64,000 bases of DNA from Dietzia sp. NCCP-2495 (GCF_026011735.1 NZ_BRVN01000001.1:310001-374000), one strand, 5' to 3'; positions 20,799-30,716 are shown, counted from the first letter of the stretch. Translations and numbers: made by a program. The notes: generated by a model from the letters alone, not told the origin.

Positions 20799-21593
20799 AT
20801 GACCTATGACTTCGAAGCCACGCCTCTGATCTCTCTCGCAGATGGTGTGCTGACGCTGCCGATCTCGCTGGAGAGCGCCGGCAACTCCCTCGATTCCGAC
20901 GCGATCGACCAGGCGGCTGCCGCCGTGGCCGCTCTCCGGGCGGGAGAACTCGAGGCCCGGGCCGTCCTCGTGGTCGGCCTGGGGAAGAACTTCTGCGCCG
21001 GTGGCAACGTCGCCGGATTCGCCGCCGCCGATGACCGGGCCGAGCACATCCGCGAACTCGCGGACCGCCTGCACAATCTGATGCGCGACCTCAACGAGGT
21101 CACCGTGCCGGTCGTCACGGCCGTCGCCGGGTGGGCCGCCGGTGCCGGGCTGTCCATCGCCCTCGCGGCCGATTTCTCCGTCGGCGGACCGGACACCCGG
21201 CTGTTGGCGGCGTACCCGGGGATCGGGTTGTCCCCCGACGGTGGCATGTCGTGGCGCCTGCCGCGGGCGATCGGCCCGGCGGCCGCGCGCGCGTTCATCA
21301 TCGGTAACGAGCCGATGTCGGGTGAGCGCGCCTACGCCCTGGGCATGCTCACCACCTTCACCGACGGTGACGTGAAGGAGACTGCTCGTGCGCTCGCCGT
21401 GCGCCTCGCCTCGGGGCCGAGCGAGTCCTATGCCGCGGTCAAGTCGTTGATCCGCTCCGCCGAGACCGCGTCGTTCTCGGATCATCTCGACGCCGAGCGA
21501 GACTCCATCGCGCGCCTGAGCACGACGCCGGACGGGATCGAGGGCGTGGACGCCTTCGTCGCCAAGCGGGCGCCCCGCTTCGGGCAGAACTAG
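20799..21593 (+). CDS. Enoyl-CoA hydratase/isomerase family protein
   Basis: The 264-aa crotonase-fold protein has the oxyanion segment GLGKNFCAGGNVAGF and the second loop AVAGWAAGAGLSIALAADF. The position of the first catalytic Glu of true hydratases is not Glu here. The second loop has PGIGLSPDGGMS with an Asp, as in PaaG-type isomerases. It may therefore be an isomerase or a different crotonase rather than a standard hydratase. The ATG at 20799 has GGGAG 8 bases upstream. It is a single plus-strand gene diverging from the DAK2 gene; the 131-base gap between them holds their promoters. Confidence 0.82.
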   Translation: MTYDFEATPLISLADGVLTLPISLESAGNSLDSDAIDQAAAAVAALRAGELEARAVLVVGLGKNFCAGGNVAGFAAADDRAEHIRELADRLHNLMRDLNEVTVPVVTAVAGWAAGAGLSIALAADFSVGGPDTRLLAAYPGIGLSPDGGMSWRLPRAIGPAAARAFIIGNEPMSGERAYALGMLTTFTDGDVKETARALAVRLASGPSESYAAVKSLIRSAETASFSDHLDAERDSIARLSTTPDGIEGVDAFVAKRAPRFGQN

Positions 21594-21640
21594 TCCGGCC
21601 CCTCGGTCGAACCACTTCCGGCCACTCGGTCGAGCCGATT

Positions 21641-21682
21641 CTCGGGCGAACGATCTACGCAGCGCGTGGGTCGTCGCCCGAG
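21641..21682. terminator. Hairpin between convergent enoyl-CoA hydratase gene and ung
   Basis: Arms CTCGGGCGA (21641-21649) and TCGCCCGAG (21674-21682) are perfectly complementary, and a further ACGA/TCGT can pair after a one-base bulge. There is no T-tract, as is common in actinobacteria. It lies between two convergent genes and could serve both. Confidence 0.5.
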
Positions 21683-21687
21683 TCGTC

Positions 21688-22446
21688 TCACAGCGCGAGG
21701 TGAAGCTGTCCGCCTTCATCGTCCGTCGGCAGTCGCCAGTCGACGGGCTCGGCGCCGAGGCATTCGAGTTCGCCGTTGGCCCGGCTGAACGGCTTCGAAC
21801 CGAAGAACCCCCGGGACGCGGACAGCGGAGACGGGTGGGCGGAGGCGATCACCGGTGTGTCGCCGAGCACAGGCTGCAGCGACTGCGCGTCGCGGCCCCA
21901 CAGGATCGCCACCAGGGGCGAATCTCGTTCCACCAGAGCTTCGATCGCCCGTTGGGTGATCTCTTCCCAGCCCTTGCGGCGGTGGGACCCGGCCTGTCCG
22001 GGCGCGACGGTGAGTACGCGGTTGAGCAGGAGCACCCCCTGCCGGGTCCACGCGCTCAGATCCCCGTGCACCGGCGCGCTGTGCCCGAGATCGTCGGTGT
22101 ACTCGCGGTAGATGTTGGCCAGGCTCCGGGGCAGGGGACGGACGTCCTTCTCGACCGAGAAGCTCAGCCCCACGGCGTGCCCGGGCGTCGGGTACGGGTC
22201 CTGTCCCACCACGAGGACGCGCACGTCGGCGAGAGGCTGGTCGAACGCGCGGAGCACGGAGTCCGGGGCCGGCAGGAAACCGCGTCCGGCGGCCTCCTCC
22301 GCGAGCAGGAACTCCCCCATCTCCCGGATCCGTCCGGCCACCGGCTCGAGGGCGCTCGACCATCCCGGATCGCGAACCTCGAACAGCGTCGAGGCGGACC
22401 CGGAGGTCTGCGCGGCGGGACCCGGCCCGTCTCCGTCAGGCGCCAT
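21688..22446 (-). CDS. ung: Uracil-DNA glycosylase, family 1
   Basis: Ung excises uracil from DNA arising by cytosine deamination or dUTP incorporation. The 252-aa protein carries the water-activating loop [19 protein letters not shown] with the catalytic Asp, and the DNA-intercalating loop [14 protein letters not shown] with the catalytic His. The ATG shares one base with the stop of the upstream carbonic-anhydrase-like gene (TGATG), so the two are coupled. Confidence 0.97.
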   Translation of the reverse strand: MAPDGDGPGPAAQTSGSASTLFEVRDPGWSSALEPVAGRIREMGEFLLAEEAAGRGFLPAPDSVLRAFDQPLADVRVLVVGQDPYPTPGHAVGLSFSVEKDVRPLPRSLANIYREYTDDLGHSAPVHGDLSAWTRQGVLLLNRVLTVAPGQAGSHRRKGWEEITQRAIEALVERDSPLVAILWGRDAQSLQPVLGDTPVIASAHPSPLSASRGFFGSKPFSRANGELECLGAEPVDWRLPTDDEGGQLHLAL

Positions 22447-22967
22447 CAGTCGAGTCGGCGCAGTTCATCGCGGTAGCGCATGGCGTTGCCGTGGTACTTC
22501 TCGGTGTTCCCGGACAGCATGGCCGGATCCACCTCGTAGCCCTCACGGATCTTCGCGGGTGCGCCCATCGCCATCCGGCGCGCCGGGAGCTCGAACCGCG
22601 GCGGGATGAGGCACCCGGCAGCGACTACCGCGCCCTCGCCGATGACCGAGCCGTTGAGCACGATGGAGCCCGAAGAGATAAGCGCACCGTCACCGATCGT
22701 CGCGCCTTCGATGTGCGCGTTGTGCCCCACGATGCAGTGGCGGCCGATGATGGTCGGCTCGGCTTCCGTGCAGTGGATGATCGTGCCGTCCTGGACGTTG
22801 CTCATCTCACCCACCTCGATGCGGCCGTAGTCCCCGCGCAGGACGGCGGTGGGCCACACCGAGACGCCCGGGCCGAGCGTGACACGTCCGATCACCACGG
22901 CGTCGGGGTGCACCCAGGCGTCGGGGGCAATGTCGGGTTCGAGGTCTCGCAGAGCGTAGATGGCCAT
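22446..22967 (-). CDS. Gamma-carbonic-anhydrase-like hexapeptide-repeat protein
   Basis: The 173-aa left-handed beta-helix protein (repeating I/V-G-x-x-hydrophobic units) has the zinc-ligand pattern of gamma carbonic anhydrases. The His residues are in DGTIIHC and in [11 protein letters not shown]. It may hydrate CO2 or act in an unrelated acyl transfer; the family is loosely characterised. It is coupled to ung by a one-base overlap and lies 9 bases downstream of thiL. Confidence 0.85.
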   Translation of the reverse strand: MAIYALRDLEPDIAPDAWVHPDAVVIGRVTLGPGVSVWPTAVLRGDYGRIEVGEMSNVQDGTIIHCTEAEPTIIGRHCIVGHNAHIEGATIGDGALISSGSIVLNGSVIGEGAVVAAGCLIPPRFELPARRMAMGAPAKIREGYEVDPAMLSGNTEKYHGNAMRYRDELRRLD

Positions 22968-22976
22968 GGGGCCAGA

Positions 22977-23954
22977 TTAGTTCGCCCCGCGTGCGGAGTC
23001 CCAGCCCCCGGGGATCCTGGGCACGCCGTCCAGAGTCACCAGACCGGGTTCGCCCGCGCGGACCCGACCGATGATCGTGAACTCGGGCGGCACGTCGACA
23101 CCGGGCGGGAACGTACCCAGCAGCCCGTGGTCCTCGCCGCCGTCGAGCATCCAGTCCAGGACGCGGGCGTCGATGTCGGTGGCGCCGAGGTCCGCCGCCG
23201 CCTGCCGGAGGTCAGGGTGGACAGGAAGGGCGCCGCCGTCGAGATCCGCTGCCACGCCGGACGCGCGGGCGAGCGCGGCGAGATCTCGTAGGAGCCCGTC
23301 GCTCACGTCGGTGAGCGAGGTCGCCCCCGCCCGCCGCGCGGCCGCGCCGGATCCGATCGGGGTGGTGGGGACGCGGTGGGCCTGTTGGAGCGGACCGTCC
23401 CCCCGTCCGTCGAGGAGGAGTGCGAGCCCTGCCGCGGAGCACCCCGGTAGTCCTGTGAGGCCGATGCGGTCGCCGGGCCTCGCCCCGTCGAGGCGCACCG
23501 GGGCGTGTCCGTACGGGAGGGTGCCGATGGCGGTGATCCCGACGACGACGACGTCTGCTCGGGTGAGATCGCCGCCCACCACCAACGCCCCGGATCGGGC
23601 GGCCTCTCCGTGTATCCCCTCCGACAGGTCCGCGATGTCCGCCATCGTCGTATGGCCGGGAACCGCGAGGGCGACGAGGATCCGGGTGCAGTCCGCGCCC
23701 ATCGCCAGGACATCCGAGACGTTCTGGGCCACGGCACGGCGGCCGAGGTCGGACCAGTTCGTCACGTCGAGTCGGAAATGGGTGCCCTCGACGAGCATGT
23801 CGGTGGTCACGACGGTGGCCGCCGCCGGCCCCAGTACCGCCGCGTCGTCACCGTTCCCCACCGGGTCGTCGCCCACATCGGCGGGTTCACCGCTGAGTAC
23901 GTCGAGGACCGCGGACTCCCCTGCTTCGGCCACGGTGACGGTCCGATCGGTCAC
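22977..23954 (-). CDS. thiL: Thiamine-monophosphate kinase
   Basis: ThiL phosphorylates thiamine monophosphate to the cofactor thiamine diphosphate, which is used by the acetolactate synthase encoded later in this window. The 325-aa protein shows the AIR-synthase-like fold signatures GDDAAVL, TTDMLVEGTHFR, AQNVSDVLAMGA and the late GEDHGLL motif. The GTG start has GAGGAG 8 bases upstream. It is the first gene of thiL - carbonic anhydrase - ung. Confidence 0.95.
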   Translation of the reverse strand: MTDRTVTVAEAGESAVLDVLSGEPADVGDDPVGNGDDAAVLGPAAATVVTTDMLVEGTHFRLDVTNWSDLGRRAVAQNVSDVLAMGADCTRILVALAVPGHTTMADIADLSEGIHGEAARSGALVVGGDLTRADVVVVGITAIGTLPYGHAPVRLDGARPGDRIGLTGLPGCSAAGLALLLDGRGDGPLQQAHRVPTTPIGSGAAARRAGATSLTDVSDGLLRDLAALARASGVAADLDGGALPVHPDLRQAAADLGATDIDARVLDWMLDGGEDHGLLGTFPPGVDVPPEFTIIGRVRAGEPGLVTLDGVPRIPGGWDSARGAN

Positions 23955-24079
23955 TGTCGATGCTCCTCACGCCGGTGTCGGACCTCGCGCGTCGGTCGCC
24001 CGGCCGAGGTTGGGTAGCGTTGCGTGAAGGTTAGCGGTCGCCCGGACGGTGGTCGCCCGTGGGAGGAAGGACTGCACCA

Positions 24080-24652
24080 GTGGAGTCGAGCGAGTCGGAT
24101 GCCGGTACGCATCCGGTCCCCACAATCGCCGTGGTCGCGGGGGTCCTCATCCCCCTCGTCGTGCTCGCCGTGGCGTTGGTACTGGTGCGCAACATGGGCG
24201 ACGAGGCCACTCAGTCCGCGGTGAGCGAGCCGTATTCGGCCGTGCCGCTCCCCGCACCCGGAGCGGAGTCGGACGTGTGCACCGCCGTCGTCGAGGCACT
24301 TCCCGCTGACCTCGGGGACGCGACCCGGGTCGACCTGGCCGAGCCCGCTCCGGCAGGCGTCGCCGCCTACCGACTGCCGGACGGCGAGCCGGTCGTCGTA
24401 CGGTGCGGTCTCGATGCGCCGCCCACGTTCGTGGTGGGCGTGGGACTCCAGGTGGTCGACGAGGTCGAGTGGTTCCAGCAGGACGATCCGAATCCGGCAG
24501 TCACCGCGTCGACCTGGGTGGCTGTCGACCGACCCGAGTTCATCACCGTCACCCTGCCCGACGGCAGCGGCACCGGTCCGATCCAGGACCTCTCCGCCGC
24601 GATCTCGGCGTCGACCAACAAGGTCGAGCCGTCACCCGCCCCCGCCGGCTGA
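24080..24652 (+). CDS. DUF3515 membrane-anchored protein
   Basis: The 190-aa protein has one N-terminal membrane helix (IAVVAGVLIPLVVLAVALVLV) and an extracellular domain with a conserved cysteine pair (SDVCTAVVEALP and VVRCGLDAP). It matches the DUF3515 family, restricted to mycolate actinobacteria and relatives, and sits beside ddl and thiL as Rv2980 does. Its function is unknown. The GTG at 24080 is chosen because GGAGGAAGG ends 9 bases upstream. It diverges from thiL across a 125-base gap. Confidence 0.82.
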   Translation: MESSESDAGTHPVPTIAVVAGVLIPLVVLAVALVLVRNMGDEATQSAVSEPYSAVPLPAPGAESDVCTAVVEALPADLGDATRVDLAEPAPAGVAAYRLPDGEPVVVRCGLDAPPTFVVGVGLQVVDEVEWFQQDDPNPAVTASTWVAVDRPEFITVTLPDGSGTGPIQDLSAAISASTNKVEPSPAPAG

Positions 24653-24666
24653 TCGCTTCCGTTGAC

Positions 24667-24744
24667 GCCGTCAGCGGAACCGACAGGCGGTCGCCGTCAG
24701 CGGAACCGACAGGCGGTCGCCGTCAGCGGATCCGACGGTCGGTC
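24667..24744. repeat. 26-bp tandem repeat, three copies
   Basis: Exact copies lie at 24667-24692 and 24693-24718, starting GCCGTCAGCGGAACCGACAG. A third copy at 24719-24744 has three substitutions. The array fills almost the whole gap between the convergent DUF3515 gene and ddl. It contains no long inverted repeat, so it is not a conventional terminator. Confidence 0.9.
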
Positions 24745-24748
24745 ACTG

Positions 24749-25849
24749 TCAGCCCCGCGCCAGTGCTGTCTGGATGAGAGTGTCGAGCAGCGTCTCGTAC
24801 TCGACGCCGGTGGCGGCCCACATCTGCGGGTACATCGAGATCGGCGTGAAGCCGGGCATCGTGTTGACCTCGTTGATCACCGGACCGTTCTCGGTCACGA
24901 AGAAGTCGACTCTGCTCAGCCCCGTGGCGTCGAGCGCGTGGAAGGCCTCCACGGCGAGTTCCCTCAGACGGTCGAGGTCGACGTCCGGCATGTGCGCGGG
25001 CAGGTCGAACGTCGTGACGTTATCCAGGTATTTGGTGTCGAAGTCGTAGAACGCCTCGCCCTCACTTCCCGGAGCGGTCGGCTCGCCGGGGATGTGCAGC
25101 TCGGCGGGCAGACTTGCCTCGACGCGCCCGTCCGGGTACTCCAGCACACCGCACTCGACCTCGCGACCGACGACGGTGGCTTCGATGATCACCTTGGGGT
25201 CAAACCGACGGGCCTCGGCGATCGCGGCGGCGAGGTCCTCGTGCCGGGAGACCTTGGTGATCCCGATGGATGATCCGCCTCGGGCGGGCTTGACGAAGAG
25301 CGGCAGTCCGAGTCGATCCCGTTGCTCGACGGTCAGCGACACCGTCCCCGGGCGGAGGACCACCTGGTCACCGATCGGCAGTCCGGCCGCACCGAGGACG
25401 ACCTTGGTGAACTCCTTGTCCATACCGGCCGCACTGGCGAAGACGCCTGGGCCGACGTACGGGACACCCGAGAGTTCGAGCATCCCCTGAACGGTCCCGT
25501 CCTCGGCGTGGGTGCCGTGCATGACGGGAAACACCACGTCGATGCGGGCGATCTCCTCGCCGGCCCGCGGTCCGTCCACGAATCTCAGGACACCACGATC
25601 CTCCGTGGACAACCCGATCGCGACACGGGGGCGATTCGGGTCGACGACCGGCATCGAGCGATCGATGATGCGCAGGTCCGAGACATCATTCGGACCGAGA
25701 ATCCACGTACCCGACGAGGTGATCCCCACCGGGATCACGTCGTACACGGTCCGATCGAGGTGCGACATGACAGCGCCGGCGGACACACAGCTCACGGAAT
25801 GCTCCGAGCTGCGCCCGCCGTAGAGGACGGCAACGGTGGTGCGTTTCAC
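24749..25849 (-). CDS. ddl: D-alanine--D-alanine ligase
   Basis: Ddl joins two D-alanines for peptidoglycan precursors in the cytoplasm. The 366-aa ATP-grasp enzyme starts VKRTTVAVLYGGRSSEHSVS. It has the conserved VFPVMHGTHAEDGTVQG, the ATP-binding LFVKPARGGSSIGITKV, and the C-terminal VINEVNTMPGFTPISMYP with the metal-binding Glu/Asn. The start is GTG. It lies 10 bases downstream of gpsA, the usual actinobacterial pair. Confidence 0.97.
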   Translation of the reverse strand: MKRTTVAVLYGGRSSEHSVSCVSAGAVMSHLDRTVYDVIPVGITSSGTWILGPNDVSDLRIIDRSMPVVDPNRPRVAIGLSTEDRGVLRFVDGPRAGEEIARIDVVFPVMHGTHAEDGTVQGMLELSGVPYVGPGVFASAAGMDKEFTKVVLGAAGLPIGDQVVLRPGTVSLTVEQRDRLGLPLFVKPARGGSSIGITKVSRHEDLAAAIAEARRFDPKVIIEATVVGREVECGVLEYPDGRVEASLPAELHIPGEPTAPGSEGEAFYDFDTKYLDNVTTFDLPAHMPDVDLDRLRELAVEAFHALDATGLSRVDFFVTENGPVINEVNTMPGFTPISMYPQMWAATGVEYETLLDTLIQTALARG

Positions 25850-25859
25850 CGGGCCGAGG

Positions 25860-26858
25860 CTACTCGGGCTTGGTGCTCCGCTTCATGAGGCGCACCGCCA
25901 CCTCGACAGCGTCGCCGCCTTCGTGGCAGATCTCGTGGACCGCTTCGGTCAACGGCATCTCCACACCGGCCCGCCGACTGAGCTCGCGGATCGACGTGCA
26001 GGACTTGACGCCCTCGGCCACCTGGCCGTTGGTGGCGGCCTGCGCCTGCTCGAGGTTCTCGCCCATTCCGAGCCGCTCGCCGAAGGTCCGGTTGCGCGAC
26101 AGCGGCGAGGTGCAGGTGGCGACGAGATCGCCGAGTCCGGCCAGTCCCGCGAACGTCGCTTGGTTGGCACCGAGTGCCACGCCGAGTCGTGTCGACTCCG
26201 CCAGCCCCCGGGTGACCAGTGTGGCCGCGGTGTTGTCTCCGAGTCCCATGCCCGAGGCGATGCCACAGACGAGGGCGATCACGTTCTTGGTGGCGCCACC
26301 GATCTCACAACCCACGACGTCGGTGTTGGTGTAGGGCCGGAAGTACCTAGTGGTGAACGCGTCCTGCAGGCGGGTGGCCCGGGCCTCGTCGCTGCACGCG
26401 ATGACGGTCGCGGCGGGCTGCCCCTCTGCCACCTCGCGCGCGAGATTCGGTCCGGACAACACGGCGATCCGGCCGTCCTCGAATCCTGTCACCTCGGCGA
26501 CGATCTCGCTCACGCGCTTGAGAGTCCCGGTCTCGATGCCCTTGGCCAGGGAGATCACCCCGGCGCCTGGCGCGAAGTGGTCGACCCAGGTCTCGAGATT
26601 TCCGCGCAGGCTCTGGGATGGAACGGCGAGAACCACCTCCTCCGCGCCGTCGAGCACCTCTGCCGGATCCGTCGATGCGGAGAGCGAGGTTGGCATCACG
26701 ATGCCCGGCAGGTACTTGTCGTTGCAGTGGTTCTCGTTGATGCCGGCGGCGACCTCGTCCCGCCGTGCCCACATGATCACCTCGGAGCCGGCATCCGCCA
26801 GCACCTTGCCCACCGCGGACCCCCAGGACCCCGCGCCCATCACTGCGATCCGCGCCAT
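25860..26858 (-). CDS. gpsA: Glycerol-3-phosphate dehydrogenase [NAD(P)+]
   Basis: GpsA reduces dihydroxyacetone phosphate to sn-glycerol 3-phosphate for phospholipids. The 332-aa protein begins [20 protein letters not shown], a Rossmann glycine motif. It keeps the catalytic lysine region [19 protein letters not shown] and the [13 protein letters not shown] motif. The ATG at 26858 has GGGAGG six bases upstream. It is transcribed with ddl and diverges from the F420 gene cofC across 109 bases. Confidence 0.96.
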   Translation of the reverse strand: MARIAVMGAGSWGSAVGKVLADAGSEVIMWARRDEVAAGINENHCNDKYLPGIVMPTSLSASTDPAEVLDGAEEVVLAVPSQSLRGNLETWVDHFAPGAGVISLAKGIETGTLKRVSEIVAEVTGFEDGRIAVLSGPNLAREVAEGQPAATVIACSDEARATRLQDAFTTRYFRPYTNTDVVGCEIGGATKNVIALVCGIASGMGLGDNTAATLVTRGLAESTRLGVALGANQATFAGLAGLGDLVATCTSPLSRNRTFGERLGMGENLEQAQAATNGQVAEGVKSCTSIRELSRRAGVEMPLTEAVHEICHEGGDAVEVAVRLMKRSTKPE

Positions 26859-26967
26859 CTCGCCTCCCGGCACTCATCCCTTGTACGACCCCCGACCGTG
26901 GCCGGCTACGGCTAGACGCTACCCGCCCCGGGGCATTCCTGAGTCTTGGCTGGCAATATGGCGTTCG

Positions 26968-27690
26968 ATGAGCAACTCGGGTGATCACGGCGACGGGGCT
27001 GACGGGTGGACGATCGTCGTCCCCGTCAAGGCACTCGATCGCGCGAAGAGCCGCTTGGGCCCCTCACTGTCACCCGACGCCCGCCGCGCACTCGTCATGG
27101 CCATGGCGGCCGACGTCGTGAGCACTTGTGTCGCGACCCCGGGGGTCTCCGCAGTCCGCGTGGTGTCGCCTGATTCCGAGGTGGCGTCGCTGGCGAGCCG
27201 GCTCGGCGCCGAGTTCGTGGTCGAGGGCCCCGGTGACGGGCGATCGGACCCGCTCAACTCCGCGCTCTCCGCGGCACTCGACGGCGTCCATGGACCGGTC
27301 GCAGTTGTCACCGCGGATCTCCCCGAACTCGATTCCACGCTCCTGGGGCGTGTGCTGCTCTCGGCGGCACGCCATCCCCACTCGATAGTCGCCGATCATC
27401 AGGGATACGGGACCACGATGGCGTTCTGGACCTCTGACGGCAGCGGTGACCGCGTCTGCCGCTTCGGCGTCGACTCCGCCAGGCGGTTCCGCGACGAGGG
27501 TGGGGCCGTGGAGATCCAGGTGTCGGACCCCTCGTCGGACGCCGCGTCCCATGACGTCGACGTGCCGGGTGATCTCTCGCGGCTCCGCGGCCGTCGGGTC
27601 GGCGCGGCCACGTCGATCGCGCTGCACCACGAAGACTCTGCCCTGCCTTCGTGCCCAGACCGACCGGAATCGGCCACAATGGTCTGGTGA
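26968..27690 (+). CDS. fbiD: Phosphoenolpyruvate/2-phospholactate guanylyltransferase (F420 biosynthesis)
   Basis: The 240-aa protein is a CofC/FbiD nucleotidyltransferase: [19 protein letters not shown] at the N-terminus, [21 protein letters not shown] and VTADLPEL. In mycobacteria FbiD converts phosphoenolpyruvate and GTP to the activated precursor of coenzyme F420. Its place between gpsA and ppk is that of Rv2983. A -10-like AATATG about 10 bases upstream of the ATG and the lack of a ribosome site suggest a leaderless transcript. Its stop overlaps the ppk start by 4 bases, so F420 and polyphosphate synthesis are cotranscribed. Confidence 0.88.
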   Translation: MSNSGDHGDGADGWTIVVPVKALDRAKSRLGPSLSPDARRALVMAMAADVVSTCVATPGVSAVRVVSPDSEVASLASRLGAEFVVEGPGDGRSDPLNSALSAALDGVHGPVAVVTADLPELDSTLLGRVLLSAARHPHSIVADHQGYGTTMAFWTSDGSGDRVCRFGVDSARRFRDEGGAVEIQVSDPSSDAASHDVDVPGDLSRLRGRRVGAATSIALHHEDSALPSCPDRPESATMVW

Positions 27691-29780
27691 CAGTCGACGA
27701 CCACGCTCCCCAGGCTCTTCCCCGACCCCGCGACCGCTACCTCAACCGTGAGCTCAGCTGGTTGGATTTCAACGCCCGTGTGCTCGCCCTCGCCGGCGAG
27801 AAGGAGATCCCGCTGCTGGAGAGGGCGAAGTTCCTGGCGATCTTCGCCTCGAACCTCGACGAGTTCTACATGGTCCGCGTCGCGGGCCTCAAACGTCGGG
27901 ACAAGACCGGGCTCTCGGTCCGGTCGGCGGACGGCCGCACCCCGGCGGAGCAGCTCGGGCACATCAGTCATCGCACGCGCGAACTCTGTGACGAGCAGTC
28001 CCGACTGTTCCACGACGAGATCCGGCCCGAGCTGGAGTCGAACGGCATCCAGATCCTGCCGTGGTCGGAGCTCACCGCCGACGAGCAGTTCGATATGTCA
28101 GAGGTCTTCCGGAACCAGATCTTCCCGGTCCTCACCCCCCTCGCCGTGGATCCGGCGCACCCGTTCCCCTACATCTCGGGCCTGAGCCTCAACCTCGGGG
28201 TGATCATCCGCAACATCGACTCGGGCCAGGAGCATTTCGCCCGCGTCAAGATCCCCCACACCGTTCCGCGTTTCATCCGTCTGGTGCGGGGTGACCGCGG
28301 CCCCTTCGCTTTTGTCCCCGCCGAGGACATCATCGCCGCACATCTGGGTGAGCTGTTCCAGGGCATGGAGATCGTCGAACACCACGTGTTCCGCGTGACA
28401 CGGAATGCCGACATGGACGTCGAGGAGGACCGCGACGAGGACCTGCTCCAGGCTCTCGAGCGTGAGCTCGCGCGCCGTCGCTTCGGCTCCGCGGTGCGGC
28501 TGGAGATCGCGGAGGACACCACGGATCGGATGTTGCGGATCCTGCGCCGCGAACTCGACGTCCCGTCCGAGGACGTGATCCGGTTCGGCGGGCTGCTCGA
28601 CCTGACCGGACTGTGGCAACTCCACGGTCTCGACCTGCCGGACCTCAAGGACCCCGCGATGGTCCCCGCCACCCCACCGGCGTTCGGCGAGCGCGAGACC
28701 GCCCGGAACATCTTCGACTCGCTCCAGGAATCGGACGTCCTGGTGGAGCATCCCTACGATTCCTTCGCCACCACTGTCCAACGGTTCATCGAGCAGGCCG
28801 CCGCCGACGACAGCGTCCTGGCCATCAAGCAGACCCTGTACCGCACCTCCGGCGACTCGCCGATCGTCAATGCCCTCGTCGACGCGGTCGCCGCCGGGAA
28901 GCAGGTCGTGGCGCTGGTCGAGATCAAGGCCCGGTTCGACGAGCAGAACAACATCCGGTGGGCCCGCGAGCTCGAGCAGGCCGGTGTCCACGTTGTCTAC
29001 GGACTCCTGGGGCTCAAGACCCACTGCAAGACCTGCCTGGTGGTCCGCAAGGAGGGAGACGTCCTCAAGCGGTACGCACACATCGGCACCGGGAACTACA
29101 ACCCCAAGACCGCGCGCCTGTACGAGGACGTGGGGCTGTTCACCTCCGACGAGGAGGTCGTGTCGGATCTGACGGACCTGTTCAACCACCTCACCGGCTT
29201 CTCCAACGTCACCAAGTACCGCCGACTGCTCGTCGCACCGGAGGGGATCCGGTCCGGGATCATCGAGCGCATCGAGAACGAGATCGCGCTCGCCTCCGAG
29301 GGCAGGGAATGCGGGATCCGCCTCAAGGCCAATGCCCTGGTCGACGAGCAGGTCATCGACGCGCTCTACCGGGCCTCGCAGGCCGGGGTCCCGGTCGACA
29401 TCGTGGTCCGGGGGATCTGCTCCCTCCGGGCCGGGGTCCCCGGGCTCAGTGAGAACATTCACGTCCGGTCGATTCTGGGCCGGTTTCTCGAGCACTCCCG
29501 ACTCCTGCACTTCCGTGGTGCCGACGAGGTACTGCTCGGGAGCGCGGACATGATGCACCGGAACCTCGACCGTCGGGTCGAGGTGATGGTGACGGTGACC
29601 GATCCGCGACTCAAGGACCAGGTCCGACGGATCTTCGACTCGGCGCTCGACCCGCTCAGCCGGAGCTTCCACCTCCAGCCGGACGCGACCTGGAAGCGCA
29701 TGCCCGCCGTCGAGGACTGGGCTGAGTCGGTCGATCACCAGGAACGGATGGCGAACGTCCACGCGGGGTTCCGCAGCTGA
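27687..29780 (+). CDS. ppk: Polyphosphate kinase 1
   Basis: PPK1 reversibly makes polyphosphate from ATP. The 697-aa protein shows [20 protein letters not shown] at the start and [18 protein letters not shown]. The phospholipase-D-like catalytic core has [14 protein letters not shown], containing the autophosphorylated His, and a second His in [11 protein letters not shown]. The GTG start overlaps the cofC stop (GTGA), and its own stop shares one base with the mutT1 start (TGATG). This is the same cofC-ppk-mutT1 order as in M. tuberculosis. Confidence 0.97.
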   Translation: MTVDDHAPQALPRPRDRYLNRELSWLDFNARVLALAGEKEIPLLERAKFLAIFASNLDEFYMVRVAGLKRRDKTGLSVRSADGRTPAEQLGHISHRTRELCDEQSRLFHDEIRPELESNGIQILPWSELTADEQFDMSEVFRNQIFPVLTPLAVDPAHPFPYISGLSLNLGVIIRNIDSGQEHFARVKIPHTVPRFIRLVRGDRGPFAFVPAEDIIAAHLGELFQGMEIVEHHVFRVTRNADMDVEEDRDEDLLQALERELARRRFGSAVRLEIAEDTTDRMLRILRRELDVPSEDVIRFGGLLDLTGLWQLHGLDLPDLKDPAMVPATPPAFGERETARNIFDSLQESDVLVEHPYDSFATTVQRFIEQAAADDSVLAIKQTLYRTSGDSPIVNALVDAVAAGKQVVALVEIKARFDEQNNIRWARELEQAGVHVVYGLLGLKTHCKTCLVVRKEGDVLKRYAHIGTGNYNPKTARLYEDVGLFTSDEEVVSDLTDLFNHLTGFSNVTKYRRLLVAPEGIRSGIIERIENEIALASEGRECGIRLKANALVDEQVIDALYRASQAGVPVDIVVRGICSLRAGVPGLSENIHVRSILGRFLEHSRLLHFRGADEVLLGSADMMHRNLDRRVEVMVTVTDPRLKDQVRRIFDSALDPLSRSFHLQPDATWKRMPAVEDWAESVDHQERMANVHAGFRS

Positions 29781-30697
29781 TGAGCAGAGCAGCCACCACA
29801 TCAAAGGTCCGCATCGTGCACGCCGCAGGAGCGATCGTGTACCGGATGCAGGACGGTGAACCCCGGTGCGCCGTCGTCCACCGCGCGCGATACGACGACT
29901 GGTCGCTCCCCAAGGGGAAGGTCGATCCGGGTGAGTCCCTGCCGACGACCGCCGTGCGGGAGATCGCCGAGGAAACCGGGGTCACGTGTTCACTCGAGTC
30001 CCTGATCGGCACGACCGCCTACCCGCTGAAAGAGAACACCCGCAAGGAGGTCACCTATTGGTCAGCGCGCGCGCACGACGGCGAGTTCGCCCCGAACTCT
30101 GAGGTCGACCGACTGAAGTGGCTTCCCGTGAACGAGGCGAAGGACCTGGTCTCCTACGCTCTTGACCGCAAGATCCTCACCCGGTTCGCCGACGCTCCGA
30201 TGCCCGACTCCGTCCTCCTCCTCGTCCGCCACGCCAAGGCTGGCAGCAGACGTGAATGGAGCGGCGACGACGCGCTCCGTCCGTTGGACAAATCTGGGCG
30301 TGCGCAGGCCGAGATGCTCGTGCCGATGTTGCGGTCGTTCGGTGCCACACGACTGCACAGCGCCCCCCGGGCCCGGTGCGAGCAGACCCTGTCGCCACTC
30401 GCGGACGAACTCGGAACCGAGATCACGATCGAACCCGCCCTCAGCGACGAGGCGTTTCTGGACTCCCCCGATGCCGCAGTCGCCAGGCTGGTCGAGATCG
30501 CGAGATCCGGTGACGGTGTGGCTGCCGTCAGCTCACAGGGGACCGCCATCCCGGGAATGGTGCAGCGACTGGCCGCATCGTCCAGCATCCGGATCGACGA
30601 GACCCACACCAAGAAGGCGGGCGCCTGGGGCCTCGGATTCGCCGGCGACACCCTGCTCTTCGCCGACTACTACCGCAGCCCGCTGCCGGTCCTGTGA
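29780..30697 (+). CDS. mutT1: MutT1-type Nudix hydrolase / histidine phosphatase fusion
   Basis: This 305-aa two-domain enzyme sanitises oxidised nucleotides and diadenosine polyphosphates in mycobacteria. The N-terminal Nudix box GKVDPGESLPTTAVREIAEE is intact. The C-terminal half is a histidine-phosphatase domain with the RHG-type motif LLVRHAKAG and the later SAPRARCEQT. It is coupled to ppk by TGATG. A long inverted repeat that probably terminates transcription begins inside its last codons. Confidence 0.95.
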   Translation: MSRAATTSKVRIVHAAGAIVYRMQDGEPRCAVVHRARYDDWSLPKGKVDPGESLPTTAVREIAEETGVTCSLESLIGTTAYPLKENTRKEVTYWSARAHDGEFAPNSEVDRLKWLPVNEAKDLVSYALDRKILTRFADAPMPDSVLLLVRHAKAGSRREWSGDDALRPLDKSGRAQAEMLVPMLRSFGATRLHSAPRARCEQTLSPLADELGTEITIEPALSDEAFLDSPDAAVARLVEIARSGDGVAAVSSQGTAIPGMVQRLAASSSIRIDETHTKKAGAWGLGFAGDTLLFADYYRSPLPVL

Positions 30698-30716
30698 CGG
30701 ACCGACAGCGGGCTGC
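30675..30716. terminator. Bidirectional terminator between mutT1 and the HU gene
   Basis: An 18-base inverted repeat with one mismatch runs from 30675-30692 (GCAGCCCGCTGCCGGTCC) to 30699-30716, around a 6-base loop TGTGAC that contains the mutT1 stop codon. It lies between two convergent genes and has no T-tract. The very stable stem makes it a good two-way terminator candidate. Confidence 0.7.

Noticed and set aside
28098-29804. 568-codon minus-strand open frame opposite ppk
   Set aside because: It is an antisense shadow; ppk on the plus strand has complete family motifs and correct coupling to its neighbours.
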